64,000 nt of DNA from the NCBI GenBank assembly GCA_013368315.1, contig JAACJM010000036.1:62001-126000 (forward strand), given 5' to 3'. Positions 8,608 through 20,580 of the stretch are shown here, piece by piece; within the stretch, counting starts at the first letter, position 1, and the number at the start of each line of letters is the position of its first letter. The position numbers and the translations under genes were made by a program. The DNA comes from Tetrapyrgos nigripes (taxonomy: Eukaryota > Basidiomycota > Agaricomycetes > Agaricales > Campanellaceae). A model generated the notes under the pieces. That model was not told the DNA's origin, ran no database searches, and saw nothing but the letters and a program-made list of their open reading frames with translations.

Positions 8608-11479
8608 CTCAAGAAAGCAGTGACGACAACGAGATTTGCTGTAAACTGATGGGTCCCAGTACATCTTCAGTGCATCCGACATTTGTACCTTCTCCCGCAC
8701 AAGAATGGACGATCACGTCACACAGGAAAAGCATCCATCTCCATGTCGACCTGATAGCTAGTCTGCTACCAGTGATTCCACCAGGAAATTTGATGCAGTA
8801 GTGTATGCGCCGCGGGAGTATGTGCTATTTTGAGTCCTTTCCAAGGTTCAGGGATCGTCTACCTGGCAAGAAGATGGTTTCGACAGAAACTGAATACTAA
8901 TGGACGATGCACGACACTGCGAGAAACGTATGTCTTCGTCACTACAGACTCATGAAGCAGATGAAGAAAGTGCTCACCTCAATTAAGCACAAATTAATCC
9001 CCTGAAGCATCCGTGGATTCTCCCGACTCCTTGCCAAGCCGCCTCGCCCAGCCCTCTTTCCTCCAAAGCACCCAGGGCTACCCTACAACCATATCTTGAA
9101 CTCCTAGTCTGAGTCGCATTGAATTAACGTCTATGGTTTCTTCCTCCTTCTCTGGATCGCTGAGGCACATGCCCATAGCCAACATCATCTCTGCATGGCT
9201 CAAAACCGTTGGCTGAGCGTAGACGGTGTCACGATATATCTTGTGTGATACTTACAAGCAGCGAGAAGAGCCTGACAATAATACTGACACTCCAGACAGG
9301 CGAAGACGTATATTCCGTTGTTGAGCAACCAAGTGACCACTGGTTCGGCCATCTTCCTTCTATGACTCCCATGCGCATATGCAGCGTGCCACGGCCAAAA
9401 TTTGGAAAGCTTGGATCATGAATGCCTCGGTTTAGGCTTCTTTGCATGCGTAAGAGCACGGAGATTTAGCGAGTCGACGATACTGAGGGTAGAGCAACCG
9501 TGGGGTGACGGAAAACCAAGCAATAAGGGATTTCATGTAAAGGACGAATGCAAAAGAACGACTTCCGACGTGACAACGTGGAGCTGAATGGCCTGAAGAG
9601 GTCGATACGAAGGGTGAAACATAATTGAGGAGATAATTGAGAATGGATAGGAAAGTTTTGAGGCACGAAAGTGTTTGGTAGGTATGACGGCCTAGCGGTG
9701 CAATGTCAAAAAGAGCAAGTGTACTCACCGTATTGCGTCAAACCCAGCTGTCCCACAAATTTGTCTAACAGTCCATTCTCTGACGACACAGACTATACAG
9801 TGAGCATGAGTATCTAGTTCTCCATTTCCTAGTTGACAATTGAAGCGCAAGTAGCAAATACAAGGAGCTGTGTCGTGCTTACATGTACTTTTCGACCAGA
9901 ATACATTCGCAGCTTGCCTTTTGCAAGATGGAGGGCAAAACAGGTCTCACAATCAACCGCGATGTCCATCGCCGACGCTCTACGCTCACGACGGTCTCAG
10001 CCTAGCTCAAACACAAACGTGGAATACGAAAACCATTGTGCAAAAATCTACGAAGATGTTTAGACTCATCAGCTTCTTGAAACGCCGGGCTCAATAGAGC
10101 AATTGTTGACAATGACGGACTGCATACGTACGTTTGGGATAGAAAGAAGTCCTTGGAGAGTCCTGGGTTTGCTGCAGGTTGTTATTGGGATGGCTTCACT
10201 TCAATGGGACGCCAAGGATTGTCGCAAACGGGTATGGAGAAGAGTTGCGTGTACACGTTAATGGCATACTTAGTGTCATGGCCAGGAGGTGAGCAAACAG
10301 CCGGTCGTTCTCGCATCTACATTTTCACTGACTTGGCCTAACGTAGCGCCAGTCGGCGACGACGAGTCTCGGAGTACTGTAATTAGAATCTTTGCCCAGA
10401 GAGGACCTTACGCTTCCCAATAGACTCGACCCACTCTAAGCTCTTTCTGCAATACTTTGATGAAGCTTTGCCAAGCGGTTTCATCAAACCTTTGCAGAAG
10501 TGACTGGCTCGAGTCTAGCTTCCCAAGCTCAGCCAAGCTCTTGCAATGGACCCGTCTCGTCAAAGACATCACGATTCACACAGTCCACTGTTCCCTCACT
10601 ACCTCCGACATTTAAGGGAAAACGCGAATTCCCAAAACGAGTTGCAGTGCCATACATCCGAATAACAATATCACTTTCAATTTGGCTGACCGAGGATTTG
10701 GTCGCTGGGAGAGGGGCTGCATAGGAAGTCCCGCATCATCGTTGTCAGAAAGCTGGTTTTTTGTAGGTGTTTGCGCACTTTGGGTTTTGGACAGTTTTGG
10801 ACTGAGCGCAGTCTCGAGCAGGACGGCGGCTGACGAGGGCTGACGGCGGCCCATAACCAGCTATTATTAGAGAGATATTTCGAACGTTCCGCATCCCGGT
10901 AGATCCAAGTCCAACCCTGTCCAACCTGGTCCAACTCGATTGCCCAAAGTTGCCCAACTCAGGTCGCTAAGCGAAAATGCGAGGATCGGCATCTCTAATT
11001 TTGACCTCCATATTGGACAATATTTTTTCCTCCCTTTCTCCCCTACATCATACATACACTTGTGAGTGCATACAACCACTTCCATTCCGTTCAAGTCCAA
11101 TCGCATTTTCGATGCCTCGGTTCTAGGGAGTCAGGATGAGGAGAATTGGGGTTCTCGAGAATTCACGCGGCAGGTCGACGCCTGCCACTCCCTGCTCTTA
11201 GTCTCTCTGAGTCTTAGCTCTACATACCTGCGTACCCACGAAGCGCAAGGTTTGCCGAATTCCAAATTGTGCGTCAGTATACGCATGGTGTTTGTGCAGC
11301 CAAGAGAGTGTAGGTCCTGTGACGGCCGTAGCCTGCTCCAACTCGCGTAGTCACCTTTTACCAAGTCTTCTTATCCATCATGGCGCCCGCTCGAGTACAA
11401 AACCAGTCTCGCATTCAGCAAGTCTTCCAGGTTTCCCAATCCCCTTCCCTTCTTTATTACTCTCTAACTATTTCGCGGG
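8608..11479. other. Long stretch without a firmly supported gene
   Basis: Only weak candidates. On the minus strand, a start near 9994 (MDIAVDCETCFALHLAKG) can be spliced to a segment reading GLLDKFVGQLGLTQY near 9730-9790, but no convincing later exon follows. Around 10900-10960 short CCAAC/CCAAG repeats occur, and 'gacggcggctgacg' is duplicated at about 10820-10850. The last few hundred bases are probably the promoter of the oxidase gene at 11480. No RNA gene recognised. Confidence 0.45.
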
Positions 11480-13569
11480 ATGAGACGTTTATCTACACTT
11501 TCTTCATTATCTATCGCCACCGGCGTCCTCTCTCTCACATCCACTGTGTCATCCCAAAGCAGTTGCAAATGTCAACCTGGTGACGCCTGCTTCCCCACTA
11601 CAGAAGAATGGTCCGCTCTCTCTTCCAAACTCTCCACTCCTTCCACCCTCCTCGTTGACCAACGACCCATGGGCGCAGTCTGCTACCCCTCAGATCCGCT
11701 CTACGACTCCGATGCCTGCTCAGCTCTCAACGCTAGTGTGTCAGGGTTCAATCACGTTTTCTTGGCCACCCGTACAAATGCTTTGACTTTCCTTAACTTC
11801 GACTCTGTGATTGATCAAAACGGAACTCTCGAGGGATGTCCCTATTTCCCTACTACATCCGATGCCTTGCAGGCAGTTTGCCAGCAAGGACGTGTCCCAC
11901 CTTTTGCGATCAATGTTACGTCCCCCCAAGATATTGCGGAAGGTCTCAAATTTGCATCAGAGCATAACTTGAGAGTTGTTGTCAAGAACACTGGGTACCC
12001 ATTCATACCGCATTTCCTTTCAATTTTTAGGCTCATTGTTTTTGTTCCTTGCCTCTTTGGTTTTCAGACATGACGCGATCGGTCGTGGCTTCGGTGTCGG
12101 CGCCCTCGAAATTTACACTCAGAACCTCAAAAACTTGACTATTCACGATGCGTTCGTTCCTACGGGTGCCCCTGAGGGTACCGAACCCGTACACGCTATG
12201 ACCATGGGTGCTGGTGTATCCTGGACCGAAGCCTACACTGCCGCTGACAATGCCAACCGTACCGTCGTGGGTGGTCTTTCCCCCGTTGGAACAGTCGGTG
12301 CTGCAGGTGGTTGGCAGCTTGGGACTGGACAGAGTGTCATCTCGCCGTTCTATGGTCTGGGTGCTGACAACAACCTCGAGTTCACGGTTGTTTTGCCCAA
12401 CGGGACCACTACTACTGTCAACGAATACTTGACTCCGGATTTGTTCTGGGCGGTGAGTTGGGACGCATTTCATGCGTGCACATACTCATAAATTGACTTG
12501 CTTAGATTCGTGGTGGAGGAGGACCCTCTTTCGGTATCGTCGTTGATGTCACCGTCAAAAGTCATGTCGGCATCCCTTACACCGGTGCTTTCTTCGAGGG
12601 TCAGGCAGCAGATGACGATGCTTGGCTCTCCCTCCTTACTACTTGGATGAAGTACCACAACAACATTTCTGACGCTGGCTGGGGAGGTGTCTGGCGTGAG
12701 TTTCGTTTTCATTTCCCAATCTTCACATCTCAACATTTATCTTATTTCTATGCAGCCTTCTTCTCAAAGACTCTGTACCTCACTTTCGCCGCTCAAGGTG
12801 ATCCTTTCCTCCGTCCTGAAGCTGGAGAAGTCATGTCTGCCTTCTTCGAGGAAGCAAAGACCCTCTCCAACGTCAACGTCTCCTTAGCGGAGTTCCACTC
12901 CTATCGCTCCTTCGGCGAGTTCGTAGTTGAGAACCTGGTTGAGCCGACTAACGCTATTGGATACAACTACACGACGACCGTTCCTGGAAACGTCCAAAGT
13001 GTAACCAGTTCATGGTTGATACCCAGAGACCTCACCGCTCCTGAAAATGCAGAGTCGTTTGCCCAGGTTTTGGCCAACACCACGTCTAGTGCTGTTCCTT
13101 TGTAAGTCTTTTTTTGCCGAGTTCTCTCGAGCATTGGACTGACAATGACGCTTCTTCTCTTCTCTTCTCATTCAGCTTCGTCGGTGGTGGTGCCGTCAAC
13201 GACGAATCCAAAGCTGCTCTCTCTGCTGCCAACCCTGCCTGGAGACGTACCATCAGTGATATCACTCTCGTCGGTGGAGGCTCCGCTACTACCAACACTG
13301 GTGCAATCCGTCAACAACTCCATAATGCAATTGCACCTTTCCGTGCCTTGGCCCCTCCTCCCTACGGAGGAATGTACCTCAACGAAGCCGATGTTTTGGA
13401 AGACGAGTGGCAAGCTGCGTTCTGGGGTGCTGTCGATGGTGAGACTGAGGGCAGGTACGAGAGGTTGACGAGGATTAAGGGCGAGATTGATCCCAATGCG
13501 TTGTTGGTTGTTCCCAAGGGTGTTGGGTCGGAGCACTGGGATAGCGAGATCATTTGCAGGGTTGATTAG
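11480..13569 (+). CDS. Secreted FAD-linked (BBE-type) oxidoreductase
   Basis: Model: 11480-11994, 12068-12452, 12506-12695, 12756-13101 and 13176-13569; 609 residues with frame closure at every junction. Residues 1-25 form a signal peptide (basic start, hydrophobic core, SSQ). An FAD-binding PCMH domain follows, with TSPQDIAEGLKFASEHNLRV and KNTGHDAIGRG. His173 is the residue expected to bind the FAD 8-alpha position. The berberine-bridge C-terminal signature is present as YLNEADVLEDEWQAAFWG. Several N-x-S/T sequons fit secretion. The site where doubly linked family members have Cys reads GGLSPVGTVG, so only one covalent flavin link is expected. The family oxidises alcohols, sugars or alkaloid-type substrates with O2; the substrate cannot be read from sequence. 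There is no neighbouring biosynthetic cluster. Confidence 0.93.
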
Positions 13570-14751
13570 ATGATGCGGTTTGCTCGTCGAGGGTCTGGAG
13601 CTTGAAAAGCTGATCAAATCCAGCCGCCATTCTTTGTGCTAATTACTTATGTGTATTTATGGAGTATTCTCTTATTACTGGAGCTATTGGAACTACGTAT
13701 GTATCAACTAATTATTACACCACTACAACCCCAATTAAACATGCTACTTATTGCCTAGATTTGTTGATTCATGCGAGGGACCTCTAAGAGTCTGAATCAA
13801 CTGGGCAGAAAGTTCAAGTTGTACTCAGAACCTTGACTCTGCAGTCGATCTAACTTTTGAACGCTGTCCAGAATTTTACTCTTGTTTGTTTCCCTTCTTT
13901 ACAGCCTGTACGAAAATTCCTCTCCACTATCATATAGATATATTCGTAAACTACAGACTCTATGATATAAAGCTTTGCACTGACTACCGTCAGAAATCGT
14001 CAATTACCGTCTTTAGTAATTGCAACTTTGCTTCTTCCCGACTTTTACCTCCTCATCTCAACAAACCCTCCTCACTGGTCAAGTGCTTCACAACAATCTA
14101 CATGTAACAGTGAAATCTGGAGACTACGTAGGAAAAGACTAGGGACACTTTAGGATTCTGCATACTGTACGAGGTGTCTCTTTTCGTCATCACAGTAATC
14201 TCATACCTATTGTGCTGATTTACTGACTGTATCAATAGGCACGACATGAGAAGATATACAAGAAGATGCATCAGGAAACTGGTCCTCGGATAATGCGACG
14301 CTAACTTAGCTCAGATTATCAATAACATTGGTAGCTCTGATAATCGGCAGCTTTTCTCATTAATTTGATATCTCCGAGACACACTACCAAAAGTTACTTG
14401 AATTTAGTAGAGGCATAGAAAATTTATCAGTTTGTTAGCAGACATTATCTGATATTACATCTTACACAAGATCCTATGGAATGGCTAACTAGAAAAGATG
14501 AGCAAGCATTGGGAAGATTCTCCGAAGTCCACTCTGGAAGTACAGACAGTCAGACCAGCCCATTTCAGAGCACAATCATATCTAAAGGTATTCCTGCAAC
14601 TACAATTTCATCTGTCCTTTTTTGTGGCTGCCTAGAGGCCCGTCGTAGGGGCTTCATTGATAAGTAATGAAGGAGGGAACATACTACCGATTTTAACGGC
14701 GCGGTCAAAAAACGCGTCAAGTCGGTTCAAACTCCGCTGCATGTGACCGCA
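13570..14751. other. Intergenic; holds a copy of a dispersed segment at 13980-14240
   Basis: The 13980-14240 stretch (for example 'cgacttttacctcctcatct' and 'gacactttaggatt') resembles 23370-23620, which lies upstream of the second MYND/F-box block. It marks the left edge of the large duplication. No gene recognised in the remainder. Confidence 0.5.
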
Positions 14752-15706
14752 ATGTTGATTTTTTGCGGCCGCTCCCCTCTTACTCAACGTCTCTACCTAA
14801 CGTCCACTGTTGCTCCCCCAGCTTTCGCTCTTTTCCTTCTCCTTCGTAACCAAACTATTTTCTTTTTTGCTCTCATCTTCCTTGAGAGCACATTAGTGGA
14901 AGCTAAGTACTACCACTGGCACCACCGCACCCGTCTCCTCCAGAACGGCATGTTCCAAGATGTACAAGATCCAAAGTTGGCGTAACTGTTGAGCAGCTTA
15001 ACCCAGTAATGCTGATGTTGATTAGGGTGACTTGTATGTGTTATTTTTTCTTCGCGTTTGGATCTTTCCTACTGAGGACCCATCTTACATGCAAATAGTG
15101 GAGAGACTGTTTCTGGTAGTATTGCCAGCACCAGCTCTACCACGTCCAGCAGGTCATTTACCACTATCGCGACCACCATTGTTGTCAGCACCTCTGGGGG
15201 TGCGTGTTCTTTTCCCTGTCCTCAGATCACAGTTCGTGCTGACCTCCATGACATACAGAAAGATTGTTGGTACGTAGCTCCACCTTTGCCATATGCTTCT
15301 CTAGTTCACGTTTAATTGGATACAGAGTAATATTAGGCTATTAAGCAGTTGAGGGGATCTGGAGAGGGTTGTGTTGATGGTAGGTGTTCTTTCTGTCTTC
15401 CGTCTTCCATCTTCCTTCACATTTCTTCAAACATATGCTCACCTTCTCTTCTTTTCTCCCCAGGGCCCATCCACCAGCTCCGAATCCATCACAGCTGCTC
15501 TCGCTCGTCACATTGAGCTTTGTGAGCCTTCTTTCATTTGATGAAACATACAAATTGATATTGCAGTTGTTTTCTTGCCCCGGTCACCCACGGCTAACTA
15601 TTGCATTTTTACTACAATGCCGTCATCTACTGCTCAAGGAGAGGTGGGATCTGATGGTGCCAAGGATGATTCGCAGCAGGCCAGCGGTAACGAGGAGGAT
15701 GAGTAA
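14752..15706 (+). CDS. Possible Ser/Thr-rich secreted or surface protein, exon structure unresolved
   Basis: Separate open segments look like exons of one gene: a hydrophobic leader ending ALIFLESTLVEA followed by KYYHWHHRTR (to about 14985), a Ser/Thr-rich segment GSIASTSSTTSSRS with CSFPCPQ (about 15100-15270), GPSTSSESITAALARHIE (about 15464-15520), and an acidic end SDGAKDDSQQASGNEEDE closing at TAA 15704-15706. Several GT..AG pairs lie between them, but I could not join all segments in frame. The composition suggests an O-glycosylated cell-wall or secreted protein. It may be a decayed gene. Confidence is low and limits are approximate. Confidence 0.3.
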
Positions 15707-16009
15707 CCTGGCAGAGTACAGAGGTTTTCTTTATACTTATTTCTGTATGACTCTTAATTGTACATAGCCTAGATTTGTTTTAATAAAAGTACTACTTGCC
15801 ATTCATTGATCGATGTATATCTGTTTTGGATATGAAAGCACAGAATAGCATTTTTTGAGGAGCATTGTAATCCAGGTAATGTACTAATATTTGCCTGCTA
15901 TCTCGTACTAATTTTGGCTAATGTGAAGAGGGGGGGTAGGTAATTAGCGACGGTTAGGGGTAACTTTGCTACTGGCGCTAACAGTGCTAATAACCACATA
16001 TTAGCAAAA
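15707..16009. other. Intergenic AT-rich sequence
   Basis: No gene, RNA or repeat recognised. It separates the Ser/Thr-rich candidate from the first MYND pseudogene block. Confidence 0.4.
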
Positions 16010-17340
16010 ATGTTCGGTTCATTTTCTGAGGACCGGTTTCCTGATGTGAGGATCATGGCCATTGTTGACAGTGTAAAGTTGTCACAAGGTCGTCGACGTT
16101 CTGTCTGCCGCTCTCAGAGTACTCGATCGGTCATACCCGGGTGCATGAAGGACAAGCCTTGCGTCGCGTACGTATCATATAAACTGCTACAGCCCTCCAG
16201 TTTCTTCATGCCAGCCAATGATAGGACCGGCGGCAAGTCTGTTGTGGGATATGCGTGGACCTGGTGAGGGCAAAGCATGGGAAAGCGACTGATTTCTACA
16301 TGTCTCCTGGTGAGCTTCATCTCTTCAACTTTAGTGATTTCTTGAGCCTCAACACTACGCCCAGTGGTCAACAGCAAGTCTGTACATCTCGTATTATGAT
16401 ACAGCTTGTCTGCCGTCCTCGTCTAGTTCCAGCATGAAGACAAATGGCGAGCTTTCAAACTTCACTTTCTTCGCTTCGCGTATACATGGCCTTAGAGTGG
16501 GATGTACTGTACCGATCGAGCCAGCGACCGACGAACACAGGCATGGTCAGACTGGTACACAGCTGGTGTGCTGTACTAGACTTGAGTTGGTCGACTTCTT
16601 GTTCTACGATACTCTTTGTATCTGACTGCTGCTCATTTGGACTACAGCCATGCCCTTACCCTTCCAGCAAATAAATTCTTGCCCTCCATCCCGAGTCTAG
16701 CTGTCAGATGGTCATATTTCTTAGACGTCTTCGGCGTCCTCGTAATCGTCTGCACCTTCAGCTCTGCCGATTTTGCCCCTACCGCCATTTTTCTCCTTGA
16801 CTCGCCCTCATTCTTACGTTTTACCATGATTCATGAAGGACTGGATTCGGATTTGAGGAACCCGGAGCCTCCGTGTGTGTAAATCCTGAGGTAGGAACTT
16901 TTATATCTGATGCTGCCAGCTGTTGACAGTACATTTACTCTAGTGCACCGAGGAAGGAATTTGCACAAAGGAGAAACATCGTCGAAGACGACGCGGGAGG
17001 TGTAAAGTGACGATGTACTGCTCGAAACAGTGTCAAAGGCAAGACTGGAAGTCATAATCACCGTGACAGGTGTAATGAAATCTATGCCTGTGGTGAGTGT
17101 GTCTGTCTCAGAAGATCTTTGGTCACTAAATGAAGTGCTGATTGATGTTTTTCTTTGGACAGGCCGGGTTCTGAGCCCCTTTCCATCTGATGAGGATGAA
17201 GAGTTTCGGTTGTGGTGTATGGAGTTGAATAGGCCAGGCACCACTCCTTGAAAGCAATCTACTTTGGATGGGAAACCGTGTAGTTCTCGTTCTGTTTTCC
17301 TTCTTTCCCTTCCTTTCCTTTCGTCGTTTTGTGTATAATT
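16010..17340 (+). repeat. Left part of duplicated MYND/F-box block (partner about 23640-25270)
   Basis: Matching landmarks in order: 'gtcacaaggtcgtc', 'gacttcttgttctacgatac' against 'gactgcttgttctatgatac', a MYND-finger remnant, 'tctgatgaggatgaagagtt' and the trailer 'tataattacgagtaatacat'. Order and orientation are the same in both copies. Small indels are frequent, so the duplication is old or poorly constrained here. Confidence 0.7.
16810..17251 (+). pseudogene. MYND zinc-finger protein remnant A
   Basis: Only the C-terminal part is recognisable. The segment EEPGASVCVNPE (ending at 16891) is followed by an intron (GTAGGA..CTAG) and then CTEEGICTKEKH, GRCKVTMYCSKQCQRQDWKS. That is the Cys-x2-Cys..YC-x3-C..DW order of a MYND finger. 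The first Cys of the central pair is replaced (RGRC), and the frame breaks just after DWKS; the next frame reads NHRDRCNEI. A final exon reads SDEDEEFRLWCMELN. The intact gene at 41352-43061 has the same intron position before the finger. The large helical N-terminal region is not recognisable. Confidence 0.65.
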
Positions 17341-17445
17341 ACGAGTAATACATGCTCTGCTAATTCTATATGTTTCGACTCCGAGCGCTCCTCAATCAGA
17401 ATGACCTTTATTTTCCTGTCCTGTTATCGATTTCCACCTATCAAC

Positions 17446-18195
17446 AAGGGTGCCCGGACCGGGAAATCCCGCACCGGGGGTAGTCCATGGCTGAAGGCTG
17501 AAAATTTTTTTCTGACCAGCCCTTGGACCCACTCTTCGGACACTCTCAGATAGCTTTCACAAGAGTCTTGATACAAAAAAAGCGTGTTGTACCTACTTAT
17601 TACTCTAGCCAAGCTTGCAGGCTGCACTGTGATAGTTACATGGTAAACGTAGTGTACTTACAGTAGCTGCGAAAATTGATGCCGCTTCCTTTTTTGGAAA
17701 TAGCAGGGTGCCGGGGTGCCGGGTCACAATCTTTTCCTTCACTCTCCTTCAACGCAGCCTTCACAACACTAGAAAAGTGGTGCAGCGGTCTTCTCTCATC
17801 TGTCCTGACCCATCCCGAATCAAGAAGTAAGCCAGAAACCAGCCCGGAGCTAAATTCCAAAAAAGGAAGCGGCATCAATTTTCGCAGCTACTGTATATCC
17901 ACTGGCAATGACCAGATATTGGTCGAATATACTCTTAGGCAGGTGCAAAAACCAATGTGCACTCCAAGGAAAATGTGGTACATTGCTATAATCTCTCTGC
18001 AATGATGAGTACCTCAGAACGCGAAGAAACAGTACGTACTCTGCTGTGGACTGAAGTAAAAATGGAGGCAAAGCTCGAGAACTGCACAGCATATTACTAT
18101 ATTAGGTGTATATTACATAATACTAGGTAGGTGGCCTGAGGCCGAAATTTTTTTTCCGACCCCCGGTCATTAATTTCTTTTTTCGGACCCCCTTG
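17446..18195. mobile_element. About 750-bp insertion flanked by 9-bp direct repeats
   Basis: CCTATCAAC occurs at 17437-17445 and again at 18196-18204. In the paralogous block near 25345-25365 the flanking sequences run together ('ccacctatcaatcatgacta') with no insert, giving an empty-site comparison. The element starts AAGGGTGCCCGG and ends GGACCCCCTTG, so the ends are weakly inverted. It has no coding capacity. A 9-base duplication fits Mutator-like transposition. A smaller MITE sits inside it. Confidence 0.65.
17659..17895. mobile_element. Mariner/Stowaway-type MITE with 39-bp perfect terminal inverted repeats
   Basis: 17661-17699 begins CAGTAGCTGCGAAAATTGAT and is perfectly inverted at 17855-17893. 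Both ends are flanked by TA (17659-17660 and 17894-17895), the target duplication of Tc1/mariner elements, and CAGT is a common terminus of that superfamily. The element is 233 bases without the TA. The interior has no reading frame of note. It is nested in the larger insertion at 17446-18195. Confidence 0.85.
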
Positions 18196-18308
18196 CCTAT
18201 CAACTATGACTACACTGTATACAGCCGTGCGAGCGGTCTAGCACTGAACTCGTTGTGGGTGGCAGTGCAACTGCGGTCTCTGAGTCATTCTCGTCCTTCT
18301 TCATCGTG

Positions 18309-20115
18309 ATGCTGTCTCTGCCCAGCGAGCTGCTTGAAGATATTCTAGAAAAAGTAAGTACCGATGGATGCTTCAGCGGTTTGCAGTCTCATGAGAAAAC
18401 AACCAGGTTGAGCGGTTGAACGACCGAAAGACTTTACGACTGACTTGCTCGAGGCTAGCACTCATCCTACGGCCTTTTGTACTCAAAGAAATCACTTTGA
18501 ACATTCATAAATATAAGCTCAATCCCGGTTTGAGCTTGCTCAGAGCCCTTGCATCCCCTGACAACGTCTACTCGCAGTGCGTTAGAACGTTGTACATTGA
18601 TTCGTTGGCGCCCTCGTTCTTCCCCGATCCCGAGTTTGAAGAAAAGAAGGAGGCATGCAATTATACCTACCAATTGCATGGGCTGGCAAGGGAGTGGGTT
18701 TCTGATGGGGAAGACCAACCGACAAGAGAGTACGAGGAGTTGCGAACGCTCTTGGAGCCAGCGCTGCAATCTCTAAAGTATCTGATGGCCGTTCGGTGCG
18801 TGTGTGTCCAAACTTGCGTCGCTTCAAATCTGATTACTGAACTTAGATGGCGCTGGCACCACAAAGATGAATGGGCGATGGAACCAGTTATGCAGTTGTT
18901 GCCATCCTTTCGAAGTCTTCGAGAGTTCTCATTTTGCGCTCCGCTTCTTCGACGAGCCATCCCCTTCCCAGAAATCAATACAAATCTCAAGGTCTTGTCC
19001 ATCGATATCTCTCTCCCGACTCACAGCTCTTCCTTCGAATTCATCGCACCTCTTATTCGACATCTCTTATCTCGTTCAAAGTGTCTTTCATCTTTGCACT
19101 TTGATGTAAAGTGCTTAGGTCTTGATCCTTCATCCCTCCTCAATTTCAGTACCCTTGGAAGCCCTCAACGTTCTTTGATCACTCATCTGAGTTTAGGTGG
19201 ATGGTCACGGCAGGCCTTCGAAATTCCTAACTATTTCCCTAACCTTACATCTCTCCAACTACGTTCCCATTACGGGAACACATTGGAACCACTCTTTTCT
19301 GGCCTTCAATCAAAGCAGATTCACCTGCAACGCCTAGTGCTGGATATCGTGACCGAGCCTGTCCTGGACTATATTGCGACGTATTCTGGATTAGAGGTTC
19401 TGTCCCTTAAAGGCCCCAAGTGGTATAGTCAACCTACGTACAACGAAAACGCGGAGAGGTTTTACCAACAAATACTGCCTCTGCATAATGACAGCCTTGT
19501 TAAGCTGGAGATGGAGCCGGAATTTGAGAGTCGATGGTGTTTTGGAGAGGACAACGTGGAGGCCATCAGCAGATGCAGGAACCTTCGTGTTCTGTCAGTA
19601 AGGGTGGCTTATTCTGGGCTACCGAAACCGAAAAAACCGTATCCTTTATCATATGTCGTGAGTGGATGTGTATACAATCTGTCTGACGTGCTGAGGAGCC
19701 TTATTGTTTTCGTCTAGTTCGCTGGTTCGCCTGACGAAGCAGCAAATCCAGTGGTAAGTAGTAGTTTTCTTAGCTCAGTGTTGTTGTCCCTCGCTGACGC
19801 CAACATTTGCAGCATCTCCTTCTGCAGACAGTATCCTCAAAGCTACCTGATTTGCACACACTATATATTGATTCTGCGCGCGACCCAAGCTACGCTCATG
19901 ACCATAGTGACTTCATGATTCAAGGCGCGCAGCGTTGTCGTGCAGTCCGAAGCTGTATAGAGGCTTCCATCAAGGACCCTTTGGTAGAGAATGGTCCAAA
20001 CTTGAAGCTTGAGCCGCGCGAGGATCCATACGATCTTGAGGTGCTGAAGTGGGTAAGAATTTTTGTTGGACAGGAAAAGGTGGAATTGGACGCCGAGCTC
20101 GGTACTGGTTACTGA
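18309..20115 (+). CDS. F-box protein, array copy 1 (intact)
   Basis: Model: 18309-18353, 18407-18795, 18847-19657, 19718-19753 and 19813-20115; 527 residues. The F-box is split by the first intron: exon 1 encodes MLSLPSELLEDILEK and exon 2 begins VERLNDRKTLRLTCSRLA, ending with the usual FVLKEITL. The remainder is a leucine-rich region typical of agaricomycete F-box proteins (THLSLGGW, YFPNLTSLQL, YSGLEVLSLKGP, CRNLRVLSV), suggesting irregular LRRs that bind a substrate for an SCF ubiquitin ligase. Exon 4 is a 36-base miniexon. Intron 2 is 51 bases, a multiple of three without in-frame stops, so retention would add 17 residues. Three close paralogs follow at 20581, 25470 and 27684. Confidence 0.82.
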
Positions 20116-20580
20116 CGGAGGAAGAGGTCTTCCAGCTCCACATTTTGGGAATGCGAGTCACTACCTAAACTCGGAGATGTCCGACTAGCCGACGAATTAT
20201 TTATTCTTTATTTTTCGAAAAGCGCAGCGGCGTAATAATTGAGTGGACCTGCTTTCATGATCATTCTGTTTCCTTCCTTTTCCTCTCCTCGTCTTACGTA
20301 TGTATAGGCTATGGTTTCTCATTGTATTGTGCGGTCATATGTACATGTGTAATTGTAATACATGCGTTGACTGCCTGAGCCCTCGATGAGATTGAGCTTC
20401 ATATTCTTGTCCTCTTCTCCATTTCCATCTATCAATCATAAAACATTCTGTTGTATACAGTCATGCGAGCGGCCTAGCACTGGACTTCAAGATAATCTGA
20501 CAGCCTGTACGTAGTCTAGGATTGTAGGTGGCAGTGCAACTGCGGTCTCTGAGTCATTCTCGTCGTCCTTCTTCACCGTG
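20116..20580. other. Spacer between F-box copies 1 and 2
   Basis: Closely resembles the spacer at 27270-27683 between copies 3 and 4, including 'ctgagccctcgatgagattg' and 'gcactggacttcaagataat'. This shows that the two F-box pairs arose by block duplication. No gene is present. Confidence 0.7.
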
